Under the pieces are notes generated by a model, which worked only from the letters and a program-made list of their open reading frames with translations, was not told the DNA's origin and made no database searches. The translations under genes were made by a program, and so were the position numbers. From NCBI GenBank assembly GCA_002189035.1, contig NEEC01000066.1, forward strand, positions 1-50,036: DNA of 50,036 nucleotides, read 5' to 3'. This document shows, piece by piece, positions 18,576 to 30,122 of this stretch. Every line of letters begins with the position of its first letter. The first letter of the stretch is position 1. Origin of the DNA: Utricularia gibba (Eukaryota > Streptophyta > Magnoliopsida > Lamiales > Lentibulariaceae).

Positions 18576-21060
18576 TGTAAACCAGATTAACTAAATCGCC
18601 TAATCTTGCAAGAAAATGAGTCAAGGGGGTCGATCAGAACACAGAAATTTTAACGAGGAAAACCCAAATGGGAAAAACCTCGGGTGCTTCCACACCAGGA
18701 CGAAAAACTCTCCACTATCACCGCAAAATTACAGGAACAAGAACAATTCCAAGCAAGATTCAGAATCTGACAATCACAGCATGATTCTGAATCTGTACAA
18801 GCATAGTACCCGCTGCACCTGAGTCAAAGCACCTATGTGTAACGCTATGTGAGAGCTTCAGAACGTTGATCGTCCTTCTCCAGATTTTTTCATCTGATCC
18901 TGAAGCATTGGTGATACCCCTTTAGTACCCGAGTTGTCCAGTTTTTTTGGAACCGCAGTCTACTTAACCAGTGCAGAGTTCATAACCGTTTGATAGTTAT
19001 CCTTAGCAGGCCGGGTCCTTGGATGGGTCAGCTAGATACGGGCCAGGTCGACCCATATGTATTTGAGACGGCCCACTACAAATCTCCGTCTCCAGCTGAG
19101 CTCATCCGGGGCAGAGTCTTTATTTACAAATGCCTGCAGGACATGAATTTTCCTGATGGTAGTAATTTGGTCAAAGCATCTGCAACATTCTTTTCAGTCT
19201 CTATTTTCTGTAGCTCAACTTCATTGTCTTCCAATACTTCTCTGATCCAGTGCCACCTTTGATCAATGTGCCACCTTTGATCAATGTGCTTAGTTCTAGC
19301 ATGGAAAGTAGAGTTCTTATTGAGTTGGATTGCACTCTGGCTATCACAGAACACAGTTGGTTTCTTATCCAGAAAACCAATCTCGGTCAGGAACCTTCCA
19401 GTCCAAAGCGCCTCTTTCAATGCTTCAATCAATGCCATGTATTCAGATTCGGTGGTTGACAAGGCCACAGTTTTTTGGAGTTTCGAACTCCAGGTTACAA
19501 CACCCCCTCCCATGATAGTGATCAGACCGGTGGTTGATTTTCTTGTGTCTGGTTCCCCTCCAAGATCAGCATCCACATACACTTTAAATGCTATATCTTC
19601 TCCACCATAGCACAACTTATAGTCTTTGGTTCCCTTCATATATCTCATCATCCATTTGACACCATCCCAGTGTAGTTTTCCAGGGTCAGCTAGGAACCTG
19701 CTAACAGTACTTGCAGCAAAGCTGATATCAAGCCTCGTGCACACCATCAGATACATAATGGAACCCACAATGGAGGCATAGGGGACTCTGGCCATTAAAT
19801 TTCTTTCTAGTTCATCTTGTGGCCCCATTGCCTTTGAAAATTTTAGATGGCCTCGTAAAGGAGATATCACTATCTTAGCCTGTTCAACATTTGCCTTTTT
19901 CAGTATCTGATCAATGTAATCCCTTTGAGATAGAGCTAAGGTTGTTTGGGATCTGTTTCTGCTGATGTTAATTCCCAAAATCTTCCTAGCTGGTCCAAGA
20001 TCCTTCATACAAAATTCCTTTACCATCTGTTCTTTCAGCTCAACAATTCTGTGCCTGCAGGGACTAGCTACCAACATGTCATCCACGTAAAGCAACAAAA
20101 TTAAATAATCATTTTCACCATAATGTTTCCAGTAAGCACATTGATCTCCTGAGGATCTGTGGAAATTATTCTTGGCCATAAAGCTATCGAATTTTAAGTA
20201 GCACTGCCTTGGAGCTTGTTTAAGGCCATAGAGGCTCCTTTTTAATTTGCAAACAAGTTTCTCCTTGCCAGGTTCTTCAAATCCTTCCACTTGCTTCATA
20301 TAGATTTCTTCCAGCAGGTCTTCGTGTAGGAAGGCTATTTTGATGTCTAGTTGCTCAAGTTCCCAATCCAGGCAGGCTGTTAGTGACAGAATAATTCACA
20401 CAGTGGCCAGCTTAACCACGGGAGAAAAGATTTCTTCGAAATCCAGTCCAACCTTTTGCTTAAAACCTTTAACTACCACTCTTGCCTTATGTCTAATTGA
20501 TCCATCTGAGTTTAGCTTCAGTTTAAAAATCCATCGATTATCCAAGGCTTGTCTGCCTGCAAGAAGCACCATAAGATCATAAATGTTGTTGGCCCATATG
20601 GAATTCATCTCCTCATTCATGGCCTCCAACCATTTATCCTTATCGGGTAGAAGCATGGCTTTGGTCAGTGTTTCAGGTTCTCCTTGCTCTATCATCAACT
20701 CATATTCTTTTGCAGGGTATCTAGTTGATGGGATGGGTCTTCTTTCTGATCTTCTAGTCCTGAATTGATCCCTATCCATGTCAGGGTTATTCAATTCTCC
20801 AGAGTCCTGATCTTCACAGGGAGTTTTTGTCTCCAAATTCCTCAAGAATTCTGCTTCTGTTCTCAAGGGCAGTGAGACAAGTTGACTTCCTTCAGCAGCA
20901 GGGATGTCTAACACGGTTTGATCTTCGAAGAACTTTACATCTCTCGACCTTATCACTTTATTTCCAGCTGAATCCCATAGTCTATAGCCCATTTGATCCT
21001 CCCATAGCCTAATAGAACACACGGCTTGGATTCATCCACAACCTGTGGATGCAACATGTC
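18576..21060 (-). mobile_element. 5'-truncated Ty1/Copia retrotransposon with 3' LTR (copy A)
   Basis: On the minus strand the order is reverse transcriptase, RNase H, then a 3' LTR-like end (about 19050 to 18576). The LTR carries 'gaggtttttcccatttgg' and 'ttttcctcgttaaaatttc', wording common in plant Copia LTRs. Gag, protease, integrase and the 5' LTR are missing, and homology stops near 21060. The insertion abuts an NLR CC domain. Being present in both tandem copies, it predates the duplication. Confidence 0.8.
19124..21022 (-). pseudogene. Copia RT-RNase H polyprotein fragment (copy A)
   Basis: From 21022 the frame reads GYRLWDSAGNKVIRSRDVKF, then RWIFKLKLNSDGSIRHKARV and FEEIFSPVVKLATV, and stops at TGA near 20396. 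The same frame resumes as IILSLTACLDWELEQLDIKI, so this is one nonsense codon where Arg is usual (CGA to TGA). RT then continues with KLKRSLYGLKQAPRQ and the catalytic YVDDMLV, followed by RNase H (STTESEYMALIEALKEALW, DSQSAIQLNKN) to 19124. HIDQRW occurs twice in a row because of an 18-bp tandem duplication at about 19252-19290. A one-base loss near 21010 breaks the upstream LGYGEDQ junction. Inactive. Confidence 0.85.
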
Positions 21061-22059
21061 GTGAAGAAAAAGTTTGACTTAGAAATGATTGAAAAGTGGT
21101 GTGTGAGGCACTCGTTACGTCTTCTTAACAATTAACATGAAGTAAGCTTTTTTATACATATATATTTCTCATTTGCCATTAGAATATATGTCACTTTGAA
21201 TTATCTCTATATGTTGTAGTAGTCACTACATCTTTGCCATATTATGCAATCTTGGAGAGAAATACCAACAGTGTATTCTTATCTTGGATTCAATGCATAG
21301 CATGTCGAATCATATAACAATTAACTTTCGAAAGTAAGTAGTGTGTTTTAATACCTTGTGCTATATTGTGTTTTATTCTTAATCTCTGATAATATTTTTT
21401 ATATGCATGATCTATAGATTAGTGAATTCTATATTTAAAGTGAATGGTTGAGATGATGATTGTGTGAAGGAACTTGAGTTGTCTATTTTTTTGCCAGAGG
21501 TTCGTATGACTTTGTTAATATTATTTTTTCTCTTATTTTAACGTTAATCAATATATATGTCCCTAAATAAAAGGGTGCAACTGAGTGCAAGATTTATATG
21601 TTATACTATGTGTATTTTTTCTTCCAACAAGCTCCCAACCTTTATACTATTGAAATATGCCCTTTGTTTGTAAGTAATTATCAAAATTTATTATTTATTT
21701 TATTAGTAGATACTAAGTACTATTATGTTTCTATAGATCGTATATGATTGATTCGTTGAAGAAGATGTTTGTGAATTTACAGAATTGATGGAGATTCCTC
21801 GTCGATCTAGAAGCAGCCGGGTAAGTAAACCTTCCAAAAAAATGTAAACATTGAACTTGTTTGTTGATATGAGATTTTAGACTTCTTTATTTACCTTTGA
21901 CACTATTTATGCATAATATTTTTTTCTTTAAAATTTTTAAACAAATATCACATGAGCAATCATAATATGCTTATTTATATTTATGCAAACATCATATGAT
22001 AGTGTAAGGATCATGTCCTTCCTTAGACTTGTCTCGAGCATTTCTCAGTCCCAAGTCCA
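21061..22059. other. AT-rich region without recognised gene (copy A)
   Basis: Lies between the truncated Copia and the second MULE. A plus-strand run at 21040-21130 (KKKFDLEMIEKWCVRHSLRL) and a short phrase near 21785 (ELMEIPRRSRSSR) look like decayed exons of an unknown transposon or gene. I cannot assign either. Identical in copy B. Confidence 0.35.
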
Positions 22060-23173
22060 CACTGTTTATTAGCGCTCAATCTGAATTTCTTGTAAGTATA
22101 GAGCGCTAATAAACCTCAAGGCCACACGGGCATCCTTTTTATTTATTAGCGCTCGATCCAAATCATGTGGCCTTTCTCTTAGCGCTGGATTCTTACACAC
22201 GGTTCAGATCGAGCACTGATGAATCTGTAAGCAACACGGGCATGGTTTATGCGTAAACCACACCCGTGTGGCCTTGTCGCGCTGTTGGGTGTGCATATGG
22301 GTATCGTTTATGATACACGCTCGATTCGAATCATTTCTAAGGGTTGAATGCTAATAAAATTAAAAACTAAAAAACTTTCATATTTATTATATGGTTTAAT
22401 AAATAACATATTTACATTATTTATATTTTAAGAAACAAATATCTTATTTTTAAAATATTTTTTTTTGTAATTCTTGCATTTGTCATGTTATCGTATGTTT
22501 AGAAATAAATATGATGTATAAAAATGTTGATAATAATTTTAAATTCACATTGCAACGACATCATGAGTTCGAATCGTAGTGGGTTGATACAATGAATATT
22601 CGGATTGACTATTGTGCCCATATCTACAAGGCACTTATTGGTCAATATTTATTTCAAAAAGTATTCAATTTGTTTAAAATTTTGAAAAACTTTATAGGTT
22701 ATTTATGCCAATTCAATAAACTTATTAGATTAATTCTGTTAATTTGTCACACTTTATAGGTTAAATATGCGGATTTAACGAATCTTAAGGATCAACAATG
22801 TCAAATTATTAAACTGTAAAGGTCAAATATGTCAAATTATTGGGTTGAATATACTAACTGAATACTAAATATGGGATCAACAGTAAATTTATTGGGTCAA
22901 ACGGACTCCATTGTAAACTTTTATAACTTTTCATTGGGTCAAATATACCCCATTATAATATTTTATGAGTTAAAATATCAAAATTGAATTTTTTATGAGT
23001 CAAATATGTCATACAATAAATTTTTTACAGGTCAAATATATCATTTTGTAAATATTTTGGATCACATATGCGGAACTGGTATCGATTCAGATCAAATATG
23101 CCGAACTGATCATTTTGTTATGGGTCAAAAATGCTAAAATTTCAAAATTTTAGGTCACAAATGTCAACACCCT
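22060..23173. mobile_element. Second MULE-like element, inverted and truncated (copy A)
   Basis: The right end (aaatgtcaacaccct at 23173) is the inverted match of the left end of the element at 8951. The 'gggtcaaatatg' repeats (22690-23173), a ~150-bp unique block (22460-22620 against 9480-9660 inverted) and P/Q hairpin modules (22068-22320) all match. The left end is not recognisable and no target duplication was found, so it seems truncated. The right end abuts an NB-ARC fragment. Confidence 0.6.
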
Positions 23174-23179
23174 CTTATC

Positions 23180-23318
23180 ATCTTCCATATATTGAAGTAT
23201 TTTTCGTACATCATATTCTTGAGAAATAGTGATCCAATAGCATTTGTCGAAGTGCGTCCTAGTCACTGAAAAATCCTTGTAAACTTTTCGTGCTAAAGTT
23301 GTTTTGCCACTACCAATT
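23180..23318 (-). pseudogene. NB-ARC P-loop fragment (copy A side)
   Basis: The minus strand reads GSGKTTLARKVYKDFSVTRT, HFDKCYWITISQEYDVRKIL and QYMEDDK, i.e. Walker A to just before RNBS-A of the cluster NLRs. It ends at the MULE terminus on its C-terminal side. On its N-terminal side it switches to the sequence shared with 11768. Confidence 0.75.
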
Positions 23319-23888
23319 TACAATGCCCCAGATGCGGAGTTGTGAAGCAGCATCCGTCTGCCGTCGCCATCGCCGGCAACTGCTTAATTCTTGGTGTAGT
23401 GCCGATCTGCAATAGTAGCTTCAGCAATGTGATCGCTTTGTAAAGGAAATGGAAACCGAAAGCATTCATCTTGGGAGTACTTCATGGATGTAGATAAATA
23501 AGATAATTTTGCTTTTATGTTCTATAAAGATAATCTTTTTTCCCAATTTATTTAATTGCATTTTCAACCCTTTTTATTATTGATTTTCCATTTGATTTAA
23601 AATAATGGTGCTTTTTATGTTTTCCAACTTTTTTTCTCTTTATAATTTTGTTGGGCTTGATGTTTTAAATTTAATAAATACAGTATCATCATCTTTACAT
23701 CAAAATAAGTTTCTCTAAAATATTTTTATATCACTTTCAATTTATTAATCAAAAATATTTTTTTCAAAACATCTCTTTAATAAAACATATTGATGTCTTA
23801 TTCATATATTTCTATTAAAACATTTTCCTATATATAACTTTCACCAAATGAAACATATCATTCAATAATACGTAAATTGATAACAAAA

Positions 23889-24376
23889 TCATGTCCTATC
23901 ATTTTCCCATGGATTTTGCTCTGCTCCCACCTTCAAATACTTGAGAGCATCTGGACGATTGATCTCCAACTTTTTCAGTTTGCTAAATCGCCCTGGGGAC
24001 AGATTGCACCATTCCTCATTCACAAATGTGCAAGCCGAGAATCGCAGCTCCTCGAGATTGCACAACTCAATAATAAAGTGCCACAGAGATTCAATTTCTT
24101 GAGCAAACTTGGGAGGGGGGATCCATCCCATGCCGCCCTCATTCTTATGACCTTCAGATTTGGATGAAAGAGTTTAGATGCAGGATGGAATCTTGGGTTT
24201 GGAGGAAGGAGGAACGAGCGTTCTTGTTGCTGTGCTTTGTCAAATCTGCTTTGATACTCGATTACATCACTGTAATTATTCCTTCCCGCATCATATCTTT
24301 GCATACCCATCATCATCATTTCAAGCAATGCAGCGTCTGTGAATGATTGAGTCAAGAGGAAGCTCCCGCTCTCCAA
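23889..24376 (-). pseudogene. NLR relic: C-terminal LRRs joined to NLR upstream sequence (copy B)
   Basis: Same structure as 12344-12831. The two encoded LRR fragments are identical to those of copy A. Confidence 0.75.
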
Positions 24377-24799
24377 TATTCGTCTTTTTCTACCTTATCA
24401 ACAAACAGCAGCCACATGTGTTTGAAAAAATGTTCACACAAATAATTGGTACGGACTCATTTCAAGCAATAGAAAATTCCAAACGTTCGTTGAGTTTGAT
24501 TGAGTTCTTTATTCTCCTTATTAAGAATTTTTATTGATATACATTATATAAAAATAATGATACTTGTATTATATAGTTTGCATGTAAGCACTAGATTGTG
24601 ATTGTGATTATTTATTTATCTTCTTTTATTTTTATTTTCATGTATTATATAGATCTGGCTTCACACGCTGCCTGCCTTTGCCAAAGATGATCAACTACTC
24701 CATTTGCTGTCTTCTTGTGGTATTACATCATTGTAGTCACGCCCATCTCCATCGCATCCTTCCATGCTCATCATCATTGTTTTTAACACTGCAAACCCA

Positions 24800-24839
24800 T
24801 CAGGGCTCCTCTGAGCAGGAATCTGCATCCTCTTCCTCT

Positions 24840-24871
<32 letters not shown>

Positions 24872-25203
24872 TTCTTCTTCTTCTTCTTCTTCTTCTTCTT
24901 CTTCTTCTTCTTCTTCCTCCAATGTCAACAATTTATCACCAACCATGACATAGAAGTCCTCATCTGCCCAATCATACCTCCTTTCTCTTAATATTTTCTT
25001 GGCTGCTATAATGGTCGAGGCTCTGCAATGCCTTAACTGAATTGACGATAGCGTTGTAATATTGCATGTAATCTCACAGATATTGCTCCTCCCACTTATT
25101 TGAAGACTTAGTAGCTGGGGAAATTGCTCTTTTTCCACTTTCAAGGACTTGAGACCACATGGATAATGAATCCTTAATTCTTTCAGTTTGGTAAATTTTC
25201 CTA
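24800..25203 (-). pseudogene. LRR tail fragment with poly-Glu C-terminus (copy B)
   Basis: Same as 13238-13658 up to the Glu run, which is encoded by a GAA tract with CTC interruptions. The frame leaves the run differently and ends EEDADSCSEEP, against GALMGLQC in copies A and C. A change in tract length that is not a multiple of three explains this. Confidence 0.8.
24826..24921. repeat. (TTC/GAA)n microsatellite, copy B
   Basis: TTC repeats with two or three CTC interruptions at the 5' (plus) side, then about 24 pure triplets. Compare 13287-13375 (pure) and 36374-36463 (with two phase slips). Confidence 0.95.
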
Positions 25204-25326
25204 TATATAACTTTCACCAAATGAAACATATCATTCAATAATACGTAAATTGATAACAAAATCATGTCCTATCATTTTCCCATGGATTTCAAACAATTTA
25301 ACAAAAAGTATACTTTGATGGATTTT

Positions 25327-28300
25327 TTAAAAATTTAACACTTCTTTTTTTTCTTTTTCTTCATCTTCTTCTTCCTCCAATGTCAATAACTTGTCATTAA
25401 CCATGACATAGAAGTCCTCATCTGCCCAATCATACCTCCTTTCTCTTAATATCTTCTTGGCTGATCTAATGATCGTGGCTTGGCAACTCCGTAAATGAAT
25501 TGATGATAGCGTTGTAATATTACATGTAATATCACAAATATCGTCCCGCACTCCTACTATTCGAAGAGTTAGTAGCTGGGGAAATTGCTCTTCTTCCACT
25601 TTCAAGGACTTCAGACCAATCGGACAAAGAATCACTAAGTGTTTCAATTTGGTAAATTGTCCTTCGGACAGATTGCACCAATCCTCATTTTCAAATTTGC
25701 AGAAATTGAATTCCAGCACCTCCAGATTGTGCAACTCCATAATCGTTCTCGTTCGAGCTTCATCAATTAAAATGTGACAGAGTTCCAATTCCCTGAGCAA
25801 ACTTGGAAGGGGGATCCATCCCATTCATTGCACATCCTTATGACCTTCAGATTTGGAAATCGGACTGCAGTATTAGAATACCGTTTGGGCATAGGAGACC
25901 CTTCTCTATAGCCAATCATCCTTCTTTCAAAGAGGAAAAAGTGTTCTCGTTGCCGGTCTTTGTGAAATCCACTTAGATACTTGATTACGTCTTTGTAACT
26001 ACGCCATGTCATGTCATATAGTTGTGTACACATCATCATTTCAAGCAATGGAAACTCTTCATCTTCCAATCCTTCTCTAAAGAAAAGCATAGAAGGTCTA
26101 CAAATCTGCCAAACTCTCTTTGACCAATCAAACTGCATCCTTCCATCCATCTCTACATAAAAGTTGTTATCCCCCAAACTCCGCTTCTTCTCCAATATTT
26201 CCATCGCCCATTGGACAGTAGACTCTCCACAACCTTCCAATCTGATCGACTGCAAGGATGAATCATCACAAATATAAAAGGATGCATAAGGAACATTGTG
26301 TAGCCAAAGCCTTTCAAGTCGAGGACAATCAATCTCAAGACGACGATTCCCGCCATAGTCAGAAAGCCAACAATTCCCCCCATAGTCAGAAATTCCCAAG
26401 TATCTCAAACTATGTGATCCTACTAGGGTGTTTCCTAGATAGCAAAATCGGAGAGCCAAATGCTCAAGATTAGGCATATCCCGAATAGCACTTTGGATTG
26501 ACTCCGTGAAGCCATCACAACATATTCCCAATCTCTTGATCGATTTGGGCAAGGAAGGTTTATCCGAAACATACATCCTGGAATCTATACCAATTAATTG
26601 TTCCAGCACCATGTCCTCCTCATCTTGATTAGGCAAATCATCTAAAAATTTAAGTTGTGGCATCATCCTACATGAGTGTTTTTCATAACCAAAATACTGA
26701 TGAACATTCCATAGCAGATTTCCTGGAAAATGATATTGCGCAAGTGATTCAAAAGGAATAATATCCTTATTCATTCCATGAAAATGCAGAACATTGATTT
26801 CTTCACACCCAGATATGTTGCTAACTGAGAAAGTAGGATGCAGAAGCACTCCATAAATAAAGAGCTCCATTGCGACCACCTTGTTGCATTCAAGGCAAAG
26901 TTGTGTGTACATATAATCGTTAGTTATCATAGAATGTATCTTATGAAAGATTCTGCCGTAACAGGGCCTTGTACTACTACTGCTCATGGGGACAATGTGA
27001 CAAAACCCCATAAAATAAGTAGTGGAGCAATCCACACATCTCATCGCTTGAATATTGACAGACGATTTCTTTTTTCTAAGGAAAAATATATCCATTCCTA
27101 CTGCCACGCCACACACACATTCTCAATAGATGATTCCTTCCGACATAGCTCAAGCAATAGATCATGCACTCCAATAGATTCAACTTCCATTAAATCATTA
27201 TATTTCCTAAAAAACACCATGTTCCTTCCAATAATATCTTCCAAGTAATCTAACGCAATCTCCTCCATCCCTCGATCTTTTTCCGGTCTTATTATTGCCC
27301 CAACAATCCATGACCGTATTAAATCACCAACGTGGATAACTTCATCTTCAGCATAATATGAAAAACTAAGAAAGCATAATTTGAGATGAAGCGGAAGGTT
27401 ATCATAGCTCAAGTATAATGTTTTCATACAACGCTCATCATCTTCCAAACTCAATAAGGATGTAACAGCATCTGCAACATTCCTCCAGAATTGCAAACTC
27501 ATGTCAGATTTTGAGAGAAGCCCACTGATTGTGACAATTGATAAAGGAAGTCCTTTGCAATTTCGAGCGATCTCTCTTCCGATTCCTTGGAGCTCATCCG
27601 GACATGTGACTTTTTTAGACAATAATTCCCAACTTGCCTCTTCATCTAATAAATCCATTTGGTGAATAAGTGCAGGGGAAAGAGATTTAGCAACACTTAA
27701 CTCCCTTGTGGTCACAATAATCCGACTTCTGTTATTCCTATTAGGAAAGTGTACTACTAATTCTTCCCAAGCTTTAGGACTCCATAAATCATCCAATGCG
27801 ATCAAGTACCTATAATCAAATAGCTTATGATATAACATAGTCCCCAAATCTCTTACCTCTTGAGTTATCCCCAAATCTCTTATCTCTTGAGTGTTTTTAT
27901 CACCTACCATATCTTGAAGTATTTTTCGTACATCATATTCCTGAGAAACAATGACCCAATAGTGTTTGTCGAAGTGATTCCTAGTCACTGAAAAATCCTC
28001 ATAAACTTTTCGTGCTAAAGCCGTTTTTCCACTACCAACCATGCCGACGATGGTTGTAACCTATAGAGCTTTGACATGATTGATAAGTTTTTTCCTTATC
28101 TTTTGAAGGGGACACTCAATTCCCACTAGAGTTGCTTCCTTTGCCTTCTTATTTGGAAGATGATCCCCTTCCTCCTTGGTACTCCTCAAGGAGCTTGATG
28201 ATTCTTCCCGAATACTTGCTGGTTGGAGTGTCATCATTTTTAGTTCTTCACTCAAAAGGTCAATATCTCGATTGATATCAAGCATGGCTTTGCTAAATTC

Positions 28301-28609
28301 TTCCCCACCAAGATGAATATCATGCACTTTTTGATCAACAACATTATAATCAAGGATATTACTGCAATCGAAGGCATAATTGTTGAATCTTTGACACATG
28401 TCTCTTACCTCTCGAGTCACATCCCTTGACTTGAGGCTTTCCAGTAACTTCATCCAAGAACGAATCTTGTCTTCAAAATCACAGATCTGCTTTAGATCAA
28501 CTGCTAGCAGTTTATTGTTGTGGTGCACCTGCACGGATTGGAGAAGCTGCAAAAGACGTAGCGCAGAGTAATAAGCAGATACCATTCCTGGATCCTCTTC
28601 CATCGCCAA
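25327..28609 (-). pseudogene. R1-type CC-NB-ARC-LRR resistance gene, copy B, less broken
   Basis: Longer frames than copy A. CC is 28609-28064; TAG is at 28061-28063; NB-ARC to ESSIENV is one 314-codon frame (28042-27098); LRR is one 449-codon frame (27116-25767), then a final 165-codon frame to 25327. All C-run contractions private to copy A are absent. Three lesions remain: the TAG between CC and NB-ARC, the +5-base GT-rich insertion near 27110, and the five-C run at 25810-25814 that shifts DGSPLPS to DGSPFQV. The intact relative at 44-47 kb has none of these three. The P-loop is GMVGSGKT, still GxxxxGKT. Its acidic tail ends EEEEDEEKEKKEVLNF. Probably dead, since a nonsense codon at a non-homopolymer site is hard to blame on sequencing. 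Confidence 0.85.
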
Positions 28610-28916
28610 TCACCAAACAAGATTAGTGACTGATTGGGTGCTGATCTGTAATTCTGCCCTGTATAGAAGAAAGATGTACCCCCAGAAATACTCCCCAGTT
28701 TTGCATATAAGAAGAAATAGGTTCCTTGGAATGAAGAGAAGCTATGGGTTGCAAATGACTTGACTCAAGTCTTCTACTCATCTTCACACGTCTCTGGTAT
28801 CTTATCTCTGAAAATTTTATCACCAAATAGCAGCCAATTATTGTGAAAGAAGAGAAGCCAGGGACTCGGTCAAGATACATATTTCTTAAAGGAAAAATGG
28901 GGATCAATTCATATTA

Positions 28917-29054
28917 ATCAATTATTTGCTCTGTATCAGTTGCTGTCAGTAGTTCACATTGCTGGTTCAGTTGTACGGTCCCAAGAAGCTGTACAAGACG
29001 AAGCACAGACTAAAAATCAGCTGATGCTAATAGTTTCTCACCCTCTGTTTCCAT
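28917..29054 (-). pseudogene. Tiny CC-domain relic of an NLR (copy B)
   Basis: Identical to the relic at 17370-17507, with the same in-frame stop. Confidence 0.5.
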
Positions 29055-29288
29055 CGCTCATCACCACCATCAACAACAGCAAGTTATGGCTCTGCAACGT
29101 CATCGATAAATTTAGAAGAATAATGTATTTCATTTAAACTGTCACTAAAGAACATGCTTCTCATCCAATAAGCAAACCCCAACTGTATAGTGTAGTATTC
29201 CAATGCGACTGACAGCATTAAAACATAGACGATGAGATATTCAATTTAATTTACAAAGAATAATGTATTTTTGGCACATTTTGTAAAT

Positions 29289-29558
29289 TCAAGATGAACA
29301 TTTGTGCTTCAAGTTGTCCATAAGCTGATCGAAGTTCCGATGGGAAGCACCACGCATGATGTTCTTCACACCTTCCGCGTTCTGCTTCAATTCATTGCTG
29401 GCAAACAGCCTCTTGATCTTTTCTGCGACTTCCCTTCTATCAAGAAAGTTGCCATCGCAGATATCCAGCCCGATACTCCAGCCTTCAACTACCAGCTTCC
29501 TGTTAGTGACCTTCGTCGAATTCCATCCGTTGCATGTCAAGAATCTTCCCACTCTCAT
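29289..29558 (-). pseudogene. C-terminal UGT fragment (copy B)
   Basis: Identical 89-codon fragment to 17742-18011: residual PSPG box (CNGWNST) fused to the C-terminal helix region. Confidence 0.75.
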
Positions 29559-29667
29559 TCAGAGTATTCCCATCTTTGGAGAAAACGCCAGTCCTAAGAA
29601 CCAAAATGAAGTCCACTTCAAACATTCATCTTCGGAATAGAAAGGATTTTACTATTTTCAGATTGGA

Positions 29668-30122
29668 TTAAATACAGAAATTACAAAGAAAAAAAAACTT
29701 GAAAAGCATTTGTCTCCATCGCCATCCAACCACTTCCTCCTTGGTGCTCCTGGAGGAACTAGATGATTCTTCCCGAATGCTCATTAGTTCTTCTATCAAC
29801 ATCACTAATTCTTCATAGAAAGTATGCACAGCTATACCAAACTCAACGCCATACACTCCACACTTTTGATCAACAACGTGATAGTCGATCATGTTACTCC
29901 AGTTGAAGGCACAATGGCTGAACCTTTGCAACAGGGCTTTTATACCTGGGGTAATTGCCATGAGACTTTCCAATAATTCTATCCAAGCATGAATCTTGTC
30001 TCGAAAACCATGTATCTGCTCCATATCAACGGCAAGCAGTTTATATTTGTTGTGCACTTGCAAGGATTCAAGAAGCTGCAGGAGATGCATGATAGGATAT
30101 CTCGAGACCAACCCAGAACCAG
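29668..30122 (-). pseudogene. NLR CC-domain fragment disrupted by Copia (copy B)
   Basis: Same 167-codon ORF as at 18121; its first ~20 codons lie in Copia LTR sequence. No NB-ARC follows. Confidence 0.75.

Larger units (their letters stand above)
11881..23424. repeat. Tandem duplication copy A (~11.55 kb)
   Basis: From about 11877 the sequence recurs nearly base for base 11,544-11,547 positions later. The unit holds an LRR relic, a poly-Glu LRR tail fragment, a broken NLR, a CC relic, a UGT fragment, a CC fragment, a Copia fragment, a second MULE and an NB-ARC fragment. Just left of 11877 the copies are still related but diverged (11768-11876 against 23317-23424). Differences between A and B are nearly all changes in base-run or microsatellite length. 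Confidence 0.9.

Noticed and set aside
19250-19610. Plus ORFs of 69-108 codons over the Copia region
   Set aside because: Antisense to the RT/RNase H frame with its YVDD and SESEY-type motifs.
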